Assembly (NCBI GenBank): GCA_900555735.1
Contig: USMI01000121.1
Coordinates: 1-6,102, forward strand
Direction of reading: 5' to 3'
Source of the DNA: an uncultured Eubacteriales bacterium
GTDB lineage: Bacteria > Bacillota > Clostridia > Oscillospirales > Oscillospiraceae
Length of the DNA stretch: 6,102 nt
The notes under the pieces are model-generated. The model saw nothing but the letters and a program-made list of their open reading frames with translations, had not been told where the DNA came from and did no database searches. Positions 1-4,702 of the stretch are shown here, in pieces. Each line of letters begins with the position of its first letter. Position 1 is the stretch's first letter. Both the position numbers and the translations under genes were made by a program.

Positions 1-1
1 C

Positions 2-604
2 GGCGTGCGGCAGGTGGCCACGGTGTTCTTCGCCAACCTCCTGATGACGCTGATCCACAGTGTGCTGCTGCCATTGGTGTACTTCTATGTGGCGGCGTCC
101 GCCGCCGACGCCATGCTGCCGGGCAACCCCCTCAAGCGCATCGCCTCCGGCATCAAGAAGGTGGTCACATGGGCGCTGACCGGTGCGCTGGTGCTGTTTA
201 CCGGCTATCTGACCATCTCCGGCGCGGCGGCCACCTCCGCCGACGCGCTGACCTTACAGGTGACCCGCACGGTCATCTCCACGGCGGTGCCAGTGGTGGG
301 CGGCATCATCTCTCAGGCCAGCGGCAGCGTGCTGTCCGGCGCGGGACTTCTGAAAAACTCCATCGGCATCTTCGGCATGCTGGCGGTGCTGGCCACCTGT
401 CTGACGCCCTTCCTGCGGCTGGCGGTGCAGTACCTGCTGTATAAGATCACGGCATTTCTGGCGGGCACCGCCGGAAACGGCACGCTGGTGGAGCTGATCG
501 ACGCGCTGGGCAGCGCCTTCGGCCTGATGCTGGGCATGGTGGGCAGCTGCGCCCTGCTGCTGTTGATCTCTATTACATCCTCTGTATCGGTGGTGATCCC
601 ATGA
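2..604 (+). CDS. spoIIIAE: SpoIIIAE, stage III sporulation protein AE (5' end outside window)
   Basis: Polytopic membrane protein of the SpoIIIA complex, made in the mother cell and sitting in the outer forespore membrane, where it helps form the channel that keeps the engulfed forespore active. About 200 residues are visible, roughly the C-terminal half of a family member of about 400 residues; the frame is open to the window edge, so the GTG at 5 is internal. At least four hydrophobic segments are seen (visible residues about 8-33, 55-78, 120-145, 173-198). The stretch at about 92-125, with TAVPVVGG and then LLKNSIGIFGM, matches the conserved core I recall for SpoIIIAE. The stop overlaps the next start as ATGA at 601-604, indicating translational coupling with spoIIIAF. 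The identity is supported mainly by this motif and by the AE-AF-AG-AH order. Confidence 0.93.
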   Translation, partial: GVRQVATVFFANLLMTLIHSVLLPLVYFYVAASAADAMLPGNPLKRIASGIKKVVTWALTGALVLFTGYLTISGAAATSADALTLQVTRTVISTAVPVVGGIISQASGSVLSGAGLLKNSIGIFGMLAVLATCLTPFLRLAVQYLLYKITAFLAGTAGNGTLVELIDALGSAFGLMLGMVGSCALLLLISITSSVSVVIP

Positions 605-1071
605 GTGTTTTCCGGACATGGCTCTTCGGCATCGTGGCGGCGGCCATGGTGCTGTCCATCCTCTACGCGCTGATCCCCAAGGGGGCCCTGATGACCATCG
701 CCAAATGCACCGGCGGCCTTGTGATGCTGCTGGTGGTGCTCCGCCCGCTGCTGACGCTGGATATGGACAGCCTCCGCTGGCAGTACGAGGCGTGGGAGGG
801 CGCCATCCAGCAGCAGACGGAAGCATACACCGATGCCAACCGGCAGGAGATGGCAGCCATCATACAACAGGAGACCGCCGCATATATTTCAGAAAAAGCG
901 GCGGCACTGGGCCTGACCTGTCATCCGGAGGTGGTCTGTCAGGAGCGGGACGGCGTGCCGTTTCCGGTGGAGGTGACGCTGGATATCCCAAGGAACCCGG
1001 CGCTGGCGGAGGTGATCGGGACCGATCTGGGTATCGGTGAGGATTGTCAGCACTGGCAGGAAACGGAGTGA
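601..1071 (+). CDS. spoIIIAF: SpoIIIAF, stage III sporulation protein AF
   Basis: Membrane protein of the SpoIIIA channel complex, 156 residues, shorter than the B. subtilis protein (about 206). Two N-terminal membrane segments (about 6-24 and 33-51) are separated by a short loop with IPKGAL, followed by a soluble region from about residue 55. This begins with a helical, Gln/Glu/Ala-rich stretch (about 60-102) and ends in a small alpha/beta part with the closing segment DLGIGEDCQHW, the expected C-terminus of the family. The soluble part should lie in the intermembrane space, where SpoIIIAF is thought to form a ring-building domain like those of AG and AH. Cysteines at 107, 113 and 149 fall in that part. 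The start overlaps the spoIIIAE stop by 4 bases. Sequence similarity in this family is weak, so the order of neighbours carries much of the weight. Confidence 0.9.
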   Translation: MSVFRTWLFGIVAAAMVLSILYALIPKGALMTIAKCTGGLVMLLVVLRPLLTLDMDSLRWQYEAWEGAIQQQTEAYTDANRQEMAAIIQQETAAYISEKAAALGLTCHPEVVCQERDGVPFPVEVTLDIPRNPALAEVIGTDLGIGEDCQHWQETE

Positions 1072-1076
1072 GGCAT

Positions 1077-1580
1077 ATGGCGAAGGAGAAGCTCATATCC
1101 TATGTAAAAAAGTACAAATATGTGGCGCTGGTGGTGCTGGCCGGTGTGGTGCTGATGCTGCTGCCCTCCGGAAAGGGAGAGCAGCAGACTGTGTCCGACC
1201 AGCCGGTGAACGTGTCCGAGGCATATTCTCTTGCGGAGACGGAGAAGCGGCTGGAGCAGCTTCTTGGCCGCATCCGGGGCGTGGGGCAGGTGCAGGTGAT
1301 GCTGACGCTGAAAAGCGGCTCGTCCCTGCAATTGGCAGAGAACCGCAGCACCAGCCTGCGGGACACGGAAAACCGTCAGGACCGGGACGTGGTGACGCTG
1401 AACCGGGGCAGCGGCTATGAGGACGTGGTGGTAACAGAGCAGACCTACCCCGTTTATCAGGGCGCGGTGGTGGTTTGTCAGGGCGCGGGTGACAGCAGCG
1501 TGAATCTGGCGGTCATTCAGGCGGTGTCAGTGCTGACAGGATTGGGCAGCGACAAGATCACGGTGGTGCAATGGAAATAA
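1077..1580 (+). CDS. spoIIIAG: SpoIIIAG, ring-forming stage III sporulation protein AG
   Basis: Subunit of the large ring in the mother cell-forespore channel, related to ring-building domains of type III secretion and flagellar proteins (YscJ/FliF type). ATG at 1077 is chosen because GGAG at 1065-1068 lies 8 bases upstream; a TTG at 1044 in the same frame would overlap spoIIIAF and lacks a site. The product has 167 residues: basic N-terminus, one membrane segment (about 14-30), a linker, then a ring-building domain. The helix and strand LEQLLGRIRGVGQVQVMLTL (about 59-78) and the closing part from about 121 (TYPVYQGAVVVCQGAG, then NLAVIQAVSVLTG and a final ITVVQWK) match the family. The middle part (about 81-121) is polar and charged and corresponds to the insertion that forms the beta-triangle in the B. 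subtilis protein (229 residues). It appears shorter here. Confidence 0.93.
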   Translation: MAKEKLISYVKKYKYVALVVLAGVVLMLLPSGKGEQQTVSDQPVNVSEAYSLAETEKRLEQLLGRIRGVGQVQVMLTLKSGSSLQLAENRSTSLRDTENRQDRDVVTLNRGSGYEDVVVTEQTYPVYQGAVVVCQGAGDSSVNLAVIQAVSVLTGLGSDKITVVQWK

Positions 1581-1596
1581 GAATATAGCGGAAAGC

Positions 1597-1602
1597 AGGA
1601 GG
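1597..1602 (+). promoter_or_regulatory. Ribosome binding site of spoIIIAH
   Basis: AGGAGG lies 8 bases before the ATG at 1611, a full-strength site. It suggests that spoIIIAH is translated independently, not by coupling to spoIIIAG, from which it is separated by 30 bases. No promoter or terminator is apparent in that gap. Confidence 0.85.
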
Positions 1603-1610
1603 GCAAGAGC

Positions 1611-2162
1611 ATGAAGATCCAATGGAAGAAGAACTGGAAGCGTCCGGCGGTGGTGCTGGCGGTGCTGGTGCTGGTGGGAGCGTCGGTCTATCTGAACTGG
1701 CGGTATGCTGGGAATGTGACGGACACGGAGAAAACTCTGGGGCAGGCCACGCTGGTCAACGAAAACGGCGAGGGCGTCACCGTAGCCAGCGATACGGCCG
1801 CCAGCGAAAATGACTACTTTGCCACGGCGCGGCTCAGCCGTAAGCAGGCCCGCGACAGCGCCATCAGCATGCTGCAGGAGGCGGAGCTGGACGAAAATGC
1901 CACCGAAGAGGTGTGCAACGAGGCCAGCCAGACCCTGCAGGTGCTGGCGGGCTACACCGTGGCGGAGGCTCAGATCGAGAATTTGGTGACGGCCAAGGGC
2001 TACGCCGACTGCGTGGTGTTCATGGGCTCGGATTCATGCAGTGTGGTGGTGGCCGCCGGTGAGGATGGCCTTGACACCACGGACGTGGCCCGGATCAAGG
2101 ACATCGTCATCAACGAGACCCAGTACACCGCCGGACAGATCAAGATCATGGAGGCGGACTGA
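1611..2162 (+). CDS. spoIIIAH: SpoIIIAH, stage III sporulation protein AH
   Basis: Mother-cell membrane protein whose extracellular domain pairs with forespore SpoIIQ (or a functional equivalent) across the intermembrane space, forming the channel and holding the two membranes together. It has 183 residues against about 218 in B. subtilis. Visible parts are a Lys/Trp/Arg-rich cytoplasmic tail (1-11), one membrane segment (about 12-29), a flexible acidic linker (about 33-68), and a YscJ/FliF-like ring-building domain (about 70-181). This domain starts with YFATARLSRKQARDSAISML and contains the typical IENLVTAKGYADCVVFM and VARIKDIVINET segments. Cysteines occur at 102, 134 and 143. It is the last gene of the spoIIIA operon; in B. 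subtilis this operon is read in the mother cell under sigma-E, but its promoter lies outside the window. Confidence 0.95.
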   Translation: MKIQWKKNWKRPAVVLAVLVLVGASVYLNWRYAGNVTDTEKTLGQATLVNENGEGVTVASDTAASENDYFATARLSRKQARDSAISMLQEAELDENATEEVCNEASQTLQVLAGYTVAEAQIENLVTAKGYADCVVFMGSDSCSVVVAAGEDGLDTTDVARIKDIVINETQYTAGQIKIMEAD

Positions 2163-2165
2163 GAA

Positions 2166-2180
2166 GCACCCTGCGGGTGC
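2166..2180 (+). other. Small hairpin just after spoIIIAH
   Basis: GCACCC (2166-2171) and GGGTGC (2175-2180) form a perfect 6-base-pair stem with a 3-base loop, beginning 3 bases after the spoIIIAH stop. It is followed by a purine-rich tract, not by a run of T, so it is not a standard intrinsic terminator. It may protect the 3' end of the spoIIIA transcript or be part of a composite end signal with the two hairpins downstream. Confidence 0.5.
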
Positions 2181-2210
2181 AGAGAAGAGAGAAAAGTGAA
2201 GAGTGAAAAG
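2181..2210 (+). repeat. Purine-rich tract with a 7-base near-tandem repeat
   Basis: Thirty bases that are purine except for two T residues. They hold GTGAAGA (2196-2202) directly followed by GTGAAAA (2203-2209), a two-copy imperfect tandem unit, preceded by AGA/GAGA repeats. It lies between two hairpins in the spacer after spoIIIAH. No coding function is seen. It may be a remnant of a short-repeat expansion; two copies are too few to call it a true array. Confidence 0.4.
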
Positions 2211-2217
2211 CTGAGGT

Positions 2218-2236
2218 ATGCCGCCGAAGACGGCAT
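2218..2236 (+). other. Second spacer hairpin
   Basis: ATGCCG (2218-2223) pairs with CGGCAT (2231-2236) around a 7-base loop, with a possible extra T-G pair outside. The left side, GCCGCC at 2220-2225, could instead pair with GGCGGC at 2260-2265 in the next hairpin, so this structure and the one at 2245-2270 may be mutually exclusive. No run of T follows it directly. Confidence 0.45.
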
Positions 2237-2244
2237 GATAGAAA

Positions 2245-2285
2245 AGTTCGCCGCCTTCGGGCGGCGAATTCTGCGATGCATTTTT
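2245..2285 (+). terminator. UUCG-loop hairpin with a delayed T tract, possible terminator of the spoIIIA operon
   Basis: TTCGCCGCC (2247-2255) and GGCGGCGAA (2260-2268) form a perfect 9-base-pair stem closed by a TTCG loop, an exceptionally stable RNA tetraloop type. A G-T and an A-T pair extend it to 2245 and 2270. Five T residues come at 2281-2285, about 10 bases after the stem, farther than in a standard intrinsic terminator, so termination is plausible but not certain. Its place, between the last spoIIIA gene and a new promoter, fits an operon end. Confidence 0.45.
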
Positions 2286-2289
2286 ACCG

Positions 2290-2327
2290 TTCCCGCTGCA
2301 AATTGTTGTTGTAATTTCCGGCGGGAA
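2290..2327. promoter_or_regulatory. Imperfect 38-base dyad overlapping a promoter, possible operator
   Basis: TTCCCGC (2290-2296) is inverted as GCGGGAA (2321-2327), and inside it AAATT (2300-2304) is inverted as AATTT (2313-2317). Both pairs share the same centre between 2308 and 2309. The 3-base pieces between them add one Watson-Crick pair and one wobble, so 13 of 15 arm positions are complementary around an 8-base centre (GTTGTTGT). The right half covers the spacer between the -35 and -10 elements. The placement suits a repressor site, though a transcribed hairpin from an upstream start is also possible. No known regulator motif is recognised. Confidence 0.4.
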
Positions 2328-2337
2328 ATGGTATACT
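2309..2337 (+). promoter_or_regulatory. Probable housekeeping promoter for the yqhY-nusB unit
   Basis: TTGTAA (2309-2314, four of six matches to the -35 consensus) is followed after 17 bases by TATACT (2332-2337, five of six matches to the -10 consensus). TG at 2329-2330 makes an extended -10. Transcription would begin near 2343-2346, about 35 bases before the chosen start of the Asp23-family gene. The spacing and extended -10 make it a good primary-sigma candidate in a region otherwise free of genes. The promoter lies within the dyad at 2290-2327. Confidence 0.65.
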
Positions 2338-2378
2338 GAATTTTACGAATGAGTTTTATTGCAAGGAGACACATCGCT

Positions 2379-2738
2379 ATGCCTGAAAATAAAGAGTATA
2401 TGACCCATCAGGAGGAGCTGGGTACCATCCAGATCTCCGAGGAGGTGGTGGCGTCCATCGCGTCTGCCGCCGTGCTGGAGGTGGAGGATGTCACCGGATT
2501 GATGAGCGCCAACGTGTCGGACTTCATGGGCGGCAAGAAGATGACCGCCAAGGGCATCCGCGTGGAGATGGACGGCGACGCCATCATGGTGAACGTGTTC
2601 ATCACGGTGCGCTACGGCTGCACCATCGGCGAGGTGGCCAAGAAGGCCCAGAACGCCGTCTATCAGACGCTGGAGAGCACCACCGGCTATCCCGTATCCG
2701 CCGTGAACGTCCATGTAGGCGGCATCAGCTTCAACTAA
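2379..2738 (+). CDS. yqhY: Asp23/Gls24 family protein (YqhY type)
   Basis: Small cytoplasmic Asp23/Gls24 (DUF322) protein of 119 residues, the family of B. subtilis YqhY, which sits beside nusB there and has been linked genetically to control of acetyl-CoA carboxylase and lipid synthesis. The biochemical function is not established. Family features are ISEEVVASIASAAVLEVEDV near the N-terminus (about 19-38), a central kGIrVe motif, VFITVRYGCTIGEVAKKAQN (about 72-91), and the closing tGYPVSAVNVHVGGISF. The start at 2379 is chosen because AAGGAG at 2363-2368 precedes it by 10 bases. An in-frame ATG at 2349 would add ten residues, but it has no site and lies almost on the predicted transcription start. 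It is followed by nusB after 25 bases. In B. subtilis accB-accC lie upstream; here the spacer and promoter take that place. Confidence 0.9.
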   Translation: MPENKEYMTHQEELGTIQISEEVVASIASAAVLEVEDVTGLMSANVSDFMGGKKMTAKGIRVEMDGDAIMVNVFITVRYGCTIGEVAKKAQNAVYQTLESTTGYPVSAVNVHVGGISFN

Positions 2739-2744
2739 ACCGAC

Positions 2745-2762
2745 GAAAAAGAGAGAGAAGAG
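2745..2762 (+). promoter_or_regulatory. Purine-only leader used as ribosome binding region of nusB
   Basis: The 18 bases ending 1 base before the nusB ATG at 2764 are all A or G, with GAGAG and AGAAG but no AGGAGG or GGAGG core. This is weaker than the sites of spoIIIAH, the Asp23-family gene or xseB nearby, so nusB may be translated at a lower rate or depend on ribosomes arriving from the upstream gene 25 bases away. Confidence 0.5.
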
Positions 2763-2763
2763 T

Positions 2764-3213
2764 ATGACACGCAATACTGCCCGTGAGATCGCCATGCATC
2801 TGGCGTTTGAGCTGAGCTTTACCGACTTGCCCATCGGGGAATTTCTGGATCATTACCTGTCTGTGGAGAAGTTCGCCGAGCTGGCTCCGGAGTGTGACCT
2901 GTACGCCCAGCGGCCCAATGCTAAGCAGGAGGCCTACATCCGCCGTCTGGTCTCCGGCGTGGCGGAGCACGCCGCCGAGTTGGACACCTACATCGAGAAG
3001 TACGCCAAGGGCTGGCGCTTCGACCGCATTTCGCTGGTGGCCTCGGCCATCATGCGGCTGGCCATGTACGAGATCATGTATATGCCGGATATCCCCCACG
3101 GCGTCGCCATCAACGAGGCGGTGGAGCTGACCCGCAAGTACGACGAGCCGGAGACGGCCAAGTTCGTCAACGGTATTCTGGGCAGCTTCCTGCGGCAGGA
3201 GATCAAGGAGTAA
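2764..3213 (+). CDS. nusB: NusB, transcription antitermination factor
   Basis: RNA-binding protein that joins NusE (ribosomal protein S10) on boxA sequences of rRNA leaders and supports antitermination and rRNA synthesis. The product has 149 residues, the usual bacterial size being 130-150, and should be all-helical. The N-terminal tREIAMHLAFELSF segment (about 6-20) carries the Arg/Ala-rich helix used for boxA RNA contact. The C-terminal half is strongly typical: W84 followed by RFDRISLVASAIMRLAMYEI (85-104), then MPDIPHGVAINEAVELTRKY (107-126) and FVNGILG (134-140). The region at about 30-62 between helices is longer than in minimal members. It shares the promoter before the Asp23-family gene and ends 10 bases before an intrinsic terminator. 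Confidence 0.96.
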   Translation: MTRNTAREIAMHLAFELSFTDLPIGEFLDHYLSVEKFAELAPECDLYAQRPNAKQEAYIRRLVSGVAEHAAELDTYIEKYAKGWRFDRISLVASAIMRLAMYEIMYMPDIPHGVAINEAVELTRKYDEPETAKFVNGILGSFLRQEIKE

Positions 3214-3217
3214 ACAC

Positions 3218-3247
3218 AAAAGGGCAGGGCGGACGCCCTGCCTTTTT
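3218..3247 (+). terminator. Intrinsic terminator between nusB and xseA
   Basis: GGCAGGGC (3223-3230) and GCCCTGCC (3235-3242) form a perfect GC-rich 8-base-pair stem with a GGAC loop, followed at once by TTTTT (3243-3247). An A-rich left flank extends the pairing, so it may also work in reverse. Only 17 bases separate the T run from the xseA ATG, and these hold the ribosome binding site but no room for a promoter. Transcription of xseA must therefore read through, or start upstream inside nusB and still cross it. Confidence 0.85.
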
Positions 3248-3251
3248 CAGT

Positions 3252-3258
3252 AGAGGAG
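3252..3258 (+). promoter_or_regulatory. Ribosome binding site of xseA
   Basis: AGAGGAG lies 6 bases before the ATG at 3265. It sits directly after the T run of the terminator at 3218-3247, so the terminator hairpin, if read through, would be a few bases from the ribosome loading area without covering it. Confidence 0.75.
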
Positions 3259-3264
3259 CGCAAC

Positions 3265-4467
3265 ATGGAGCAACATGTTTTCAGCGTGACGGAGGTCAAC
3301 CAGTACATCAAGAGCATCATCGACGGCGTGCCCCAGTTGGGCGACCTGCTGATCCGGGGCGAGCTTTCCAACTATAAGATATACCCCTCCGGGCACCACT
3401 ATTTCACTCTGAAGGACGGCGAGAGCGCCATTCGCTGCGTTATGTTCCGGGGCAGCGCGGGAAAGCTGCGGTTCCGTCCGGAAAGCGGCATGCAGGTCAT
3501 CGCCGGGGGACGCATCAGCGTATACCCCCGTGACGGCGCGTATCAGCTGTACTGCACGTCTCTGTCGGCGGACGGCATCGGCGATCTGTATGTGGCCTTT
3601 GAGCAGCTGAAGGACAAGCTGAACCGGGAGGGGCTGTTCGATCCCGCCCACAAGAAGCCGCTGCCGCTGTACCCGCAGCGCATCGCCATCGTCACCTCGT
3701 CGGCGGGCGCGGCGGTACACGACATGATCCGCATTTTGCGGCGGCGCTATCCCATCGCAAAGGTGCTGCTGCTGCCGGTGCGGGTGCAGGGCGTGGAGGC
3801 GCCGCCGGAGATCGTGGGTGCCATCCGCTACGCCAACCGCTGGCAGCTGGCGGATGTGCTGATCGTAGGCCGGGGCGGCGGCTCCATCGAGGATCTGTGG
3901 GCCTTCAACGACGAGCGGGTGGCGCGGGCCATCTACGCATCGGAGATCCCGGTGATCTCCGCCGTGGGGCATGAGCCGGATGTGACCATCTCCGATTTTG
4001 TGGCGGATCGCCGGGCATCCACGCCCTCCAACGCGGCGGAGATCGCCGTGCCGGATCAGGCGGAGCTTCTGAAGCAGCTGGACAGCGCGTCCCGTGCCAT
4101 GGCACAGGGAACACTGAACACGCTGGAGAAGGCGGATACCCAGCTGAAAGCGCTGGCGGCCAAGCGGGTGCTGACCGATCCTATGGCGTTTGTCGATGAC
4201 CGGCGGATGCAGCTGGACAGCGTGCAGCAGCGTCTGGGACTGACGGCCCACCGGCAGCTGAGCGCACGGCAGCAGCGGTTCACCGCGCTGGCGGCGTCGC
4301 TGGACGCTCTCAGTCCGCTGAAGGTGCTGGGCCGGGGCTACGCCATGGCGCAGGCGGCGGACGGCACGGTGCTGCGGACAAGCCGGCAGGTAAAGGAAGG
4401 CGACAGGATACATGTGCAGCTGGGGCAGGGCGCGCTGGACTGCACCGTTGACCATAAGGAGGACTGA
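3265..4467 (+). CDS. xseA: Exonuclease VII large subunit
   Basis: Catalytic subunit of exonuclease VII, which cuts single-stranded DNA from both ends into short oligonucleotides without requiring a divalent metal, in mismatch and damage repair. The product has 400 residues against about 450 in B. subtilis and E. coli. Domains in order are an OB-fold DNA-binding part (about 1-100, with FSVTEVNQYIKSII and IRGELSNYKIYPSGHHYFTL), a catalytic core (about 120-260), and a helical coiled-coil (about 265-345) that binds small subunits. It closes with the SPLKVLGRGYAM segment (350-361). Catalytic-core signatures are VGRGGGSIEDLWAFNDE (201-217) and SAVGHEPDVTISDFVADRRA (232-251), followed by STPSNAAE. 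The shorter length lies mainly in the coiled-coil, suggesting fewer bound XseB subunits or a shorter arm. Its neighbour xseB follows after 3 bases. Confidence 0.97.
   Translation: MEQHVFSVTEVNQYIKSIIDGVPQLGDLLIRGELSNYKIYPSGHHYFTLKDGESAIRCVMFRGSAGKLRFRPESGMQVIAGGRISVYPRDGAYQLYCTSLSADGIGDLYVAFEQLKDKLNREGLFDPAHKKPLPLYPQRIAIVTSSAGAAVHDMIRILRRRYPIAKVLLLPVRVQGVEAPPEIVGAIRYANRWQLADVLIVGRGGGSIEDLWAFNDERVARAIYASEIPVISAVGHEPDVTISDFVADRRASTPSNAAEIAVPDQAELLKQLDSASRAMAQGTLNTLEKADTQLKALAAKRVLTDPMAFVDDRRMQLDSVQQRLGLTAHRQLSARQQRFTALAASLDALSPLKVLGRGYAMAQAADGTVLRTSRQVKEGDRIHVQLGQGALDCTVDHKED
4456..4462 (+). promoter_or_regulatory. Ribosome binding site of xseB inside the end of xseA
   Basis: AAGGAGG is 8 bases before the ATG at 4471 and lies within the last codons of xseA. 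A strong site is consistent with the need for several XseB copies per XseA. Confidence 0.8.
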
Positions 4468-4470
4468 CAT

Positions 4471-4701
4471 ATGGCGGCAAAAAAGACGTTTGAGGAAAAC
4501 ATGGCGCGGCTGGAGGAGATCGTGGGCAAGCTGGAAAAGGGCGACGCCCAGCTGAGCGATTCCCTAAAGCTGTTTGAGGAGGGCACGAAGCTGATCGCCC
4601 AGTGCCGCACAGAGCTGGACAAGGCGGAGCAGCAGGTGGTCAAGCTGATGAAGGGCCACGACGGCGCTCCCATCGAGAGTGATTTTTTAAGTGAGGAATA
4701 A
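4471..4701 (+). CDS. xseB: Exonuclease VII small subunit
   Basis: Small helical subunit that binds in several copies to the coiled-coil of XseA and is needed for activity and stability of exonuclease VII. The product has 76 residues, close to the usual 70-85. The sequence from FEENMARLEEIVGKLEKGDA (7-26) through LSDSLKLFEEGTKLI (28-42) is the family signature: two helices joined by a turn around residue 25, then a third charged segment (AQCRTELDKAEQQVVKLMKG). The acidic C-terminal tail (about 64-76) is probably disordered. It starts 3 bases after the xseA stop, and its own stop is 1 base before the ispA start, so the three genes should be co-transcribed. Confidence 0.96.
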   Translation: MAAKKTFEENMARLEEIVGKLEKGDAQLSDSLKLFEEGTKLIAQCRTELDKAEQQVVKLMKGHDGAPIESDFLSEE

Positions 4702-4702
4702 T

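Noticed and set aside
254..867. Overlapping minus-strand frames opposite spoIIIAE/spoIIIAF
   Set aside because: Proline/arginine/histidine-rich products without motifs. They cross the well supported spoIIIAE-spoIIIAF overlap.
1044..1076. Upstream TTG start for spoIIIAG
   Set aside because: It would overlap spoIIIAF by 28 bases and add an atypical segment before the basic N-terminus. The ATG at 1077 has a properly spaced GGAG.
2166..2180. Hairpin after spoIIIAH as a stand-alone intrinsic terminator
   Set aside because: The stem is only 6 pairs and is followed by purines, with no T run.
2349..2378. Upstream ATG start for the Asp23-family gene
   Set aside because: No ribosome binding site precedes it and it lies only a few bases after the predicted transcription start. 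AAGGAG at 2363 supports the ATG at 2379.
2163..2378. Riboswitch, T-box or small RNA gene in the spacer
   Set aside because: No known conserved core (such as a T-box sequence or a lipid-related leader) is recognisable, and most of the spacer is explained by simple hairpins and the promoter.
3247..4470. Long open frame on the minus strand opposite xseA (about 407 codons)
   Set aside because: It mirrors xseA exactly, its translation is rich in His/Arg/Gln/Leu as expected for the reverse of GC-rich codons, shows no family motif, and the + strand gene has complete signatures.
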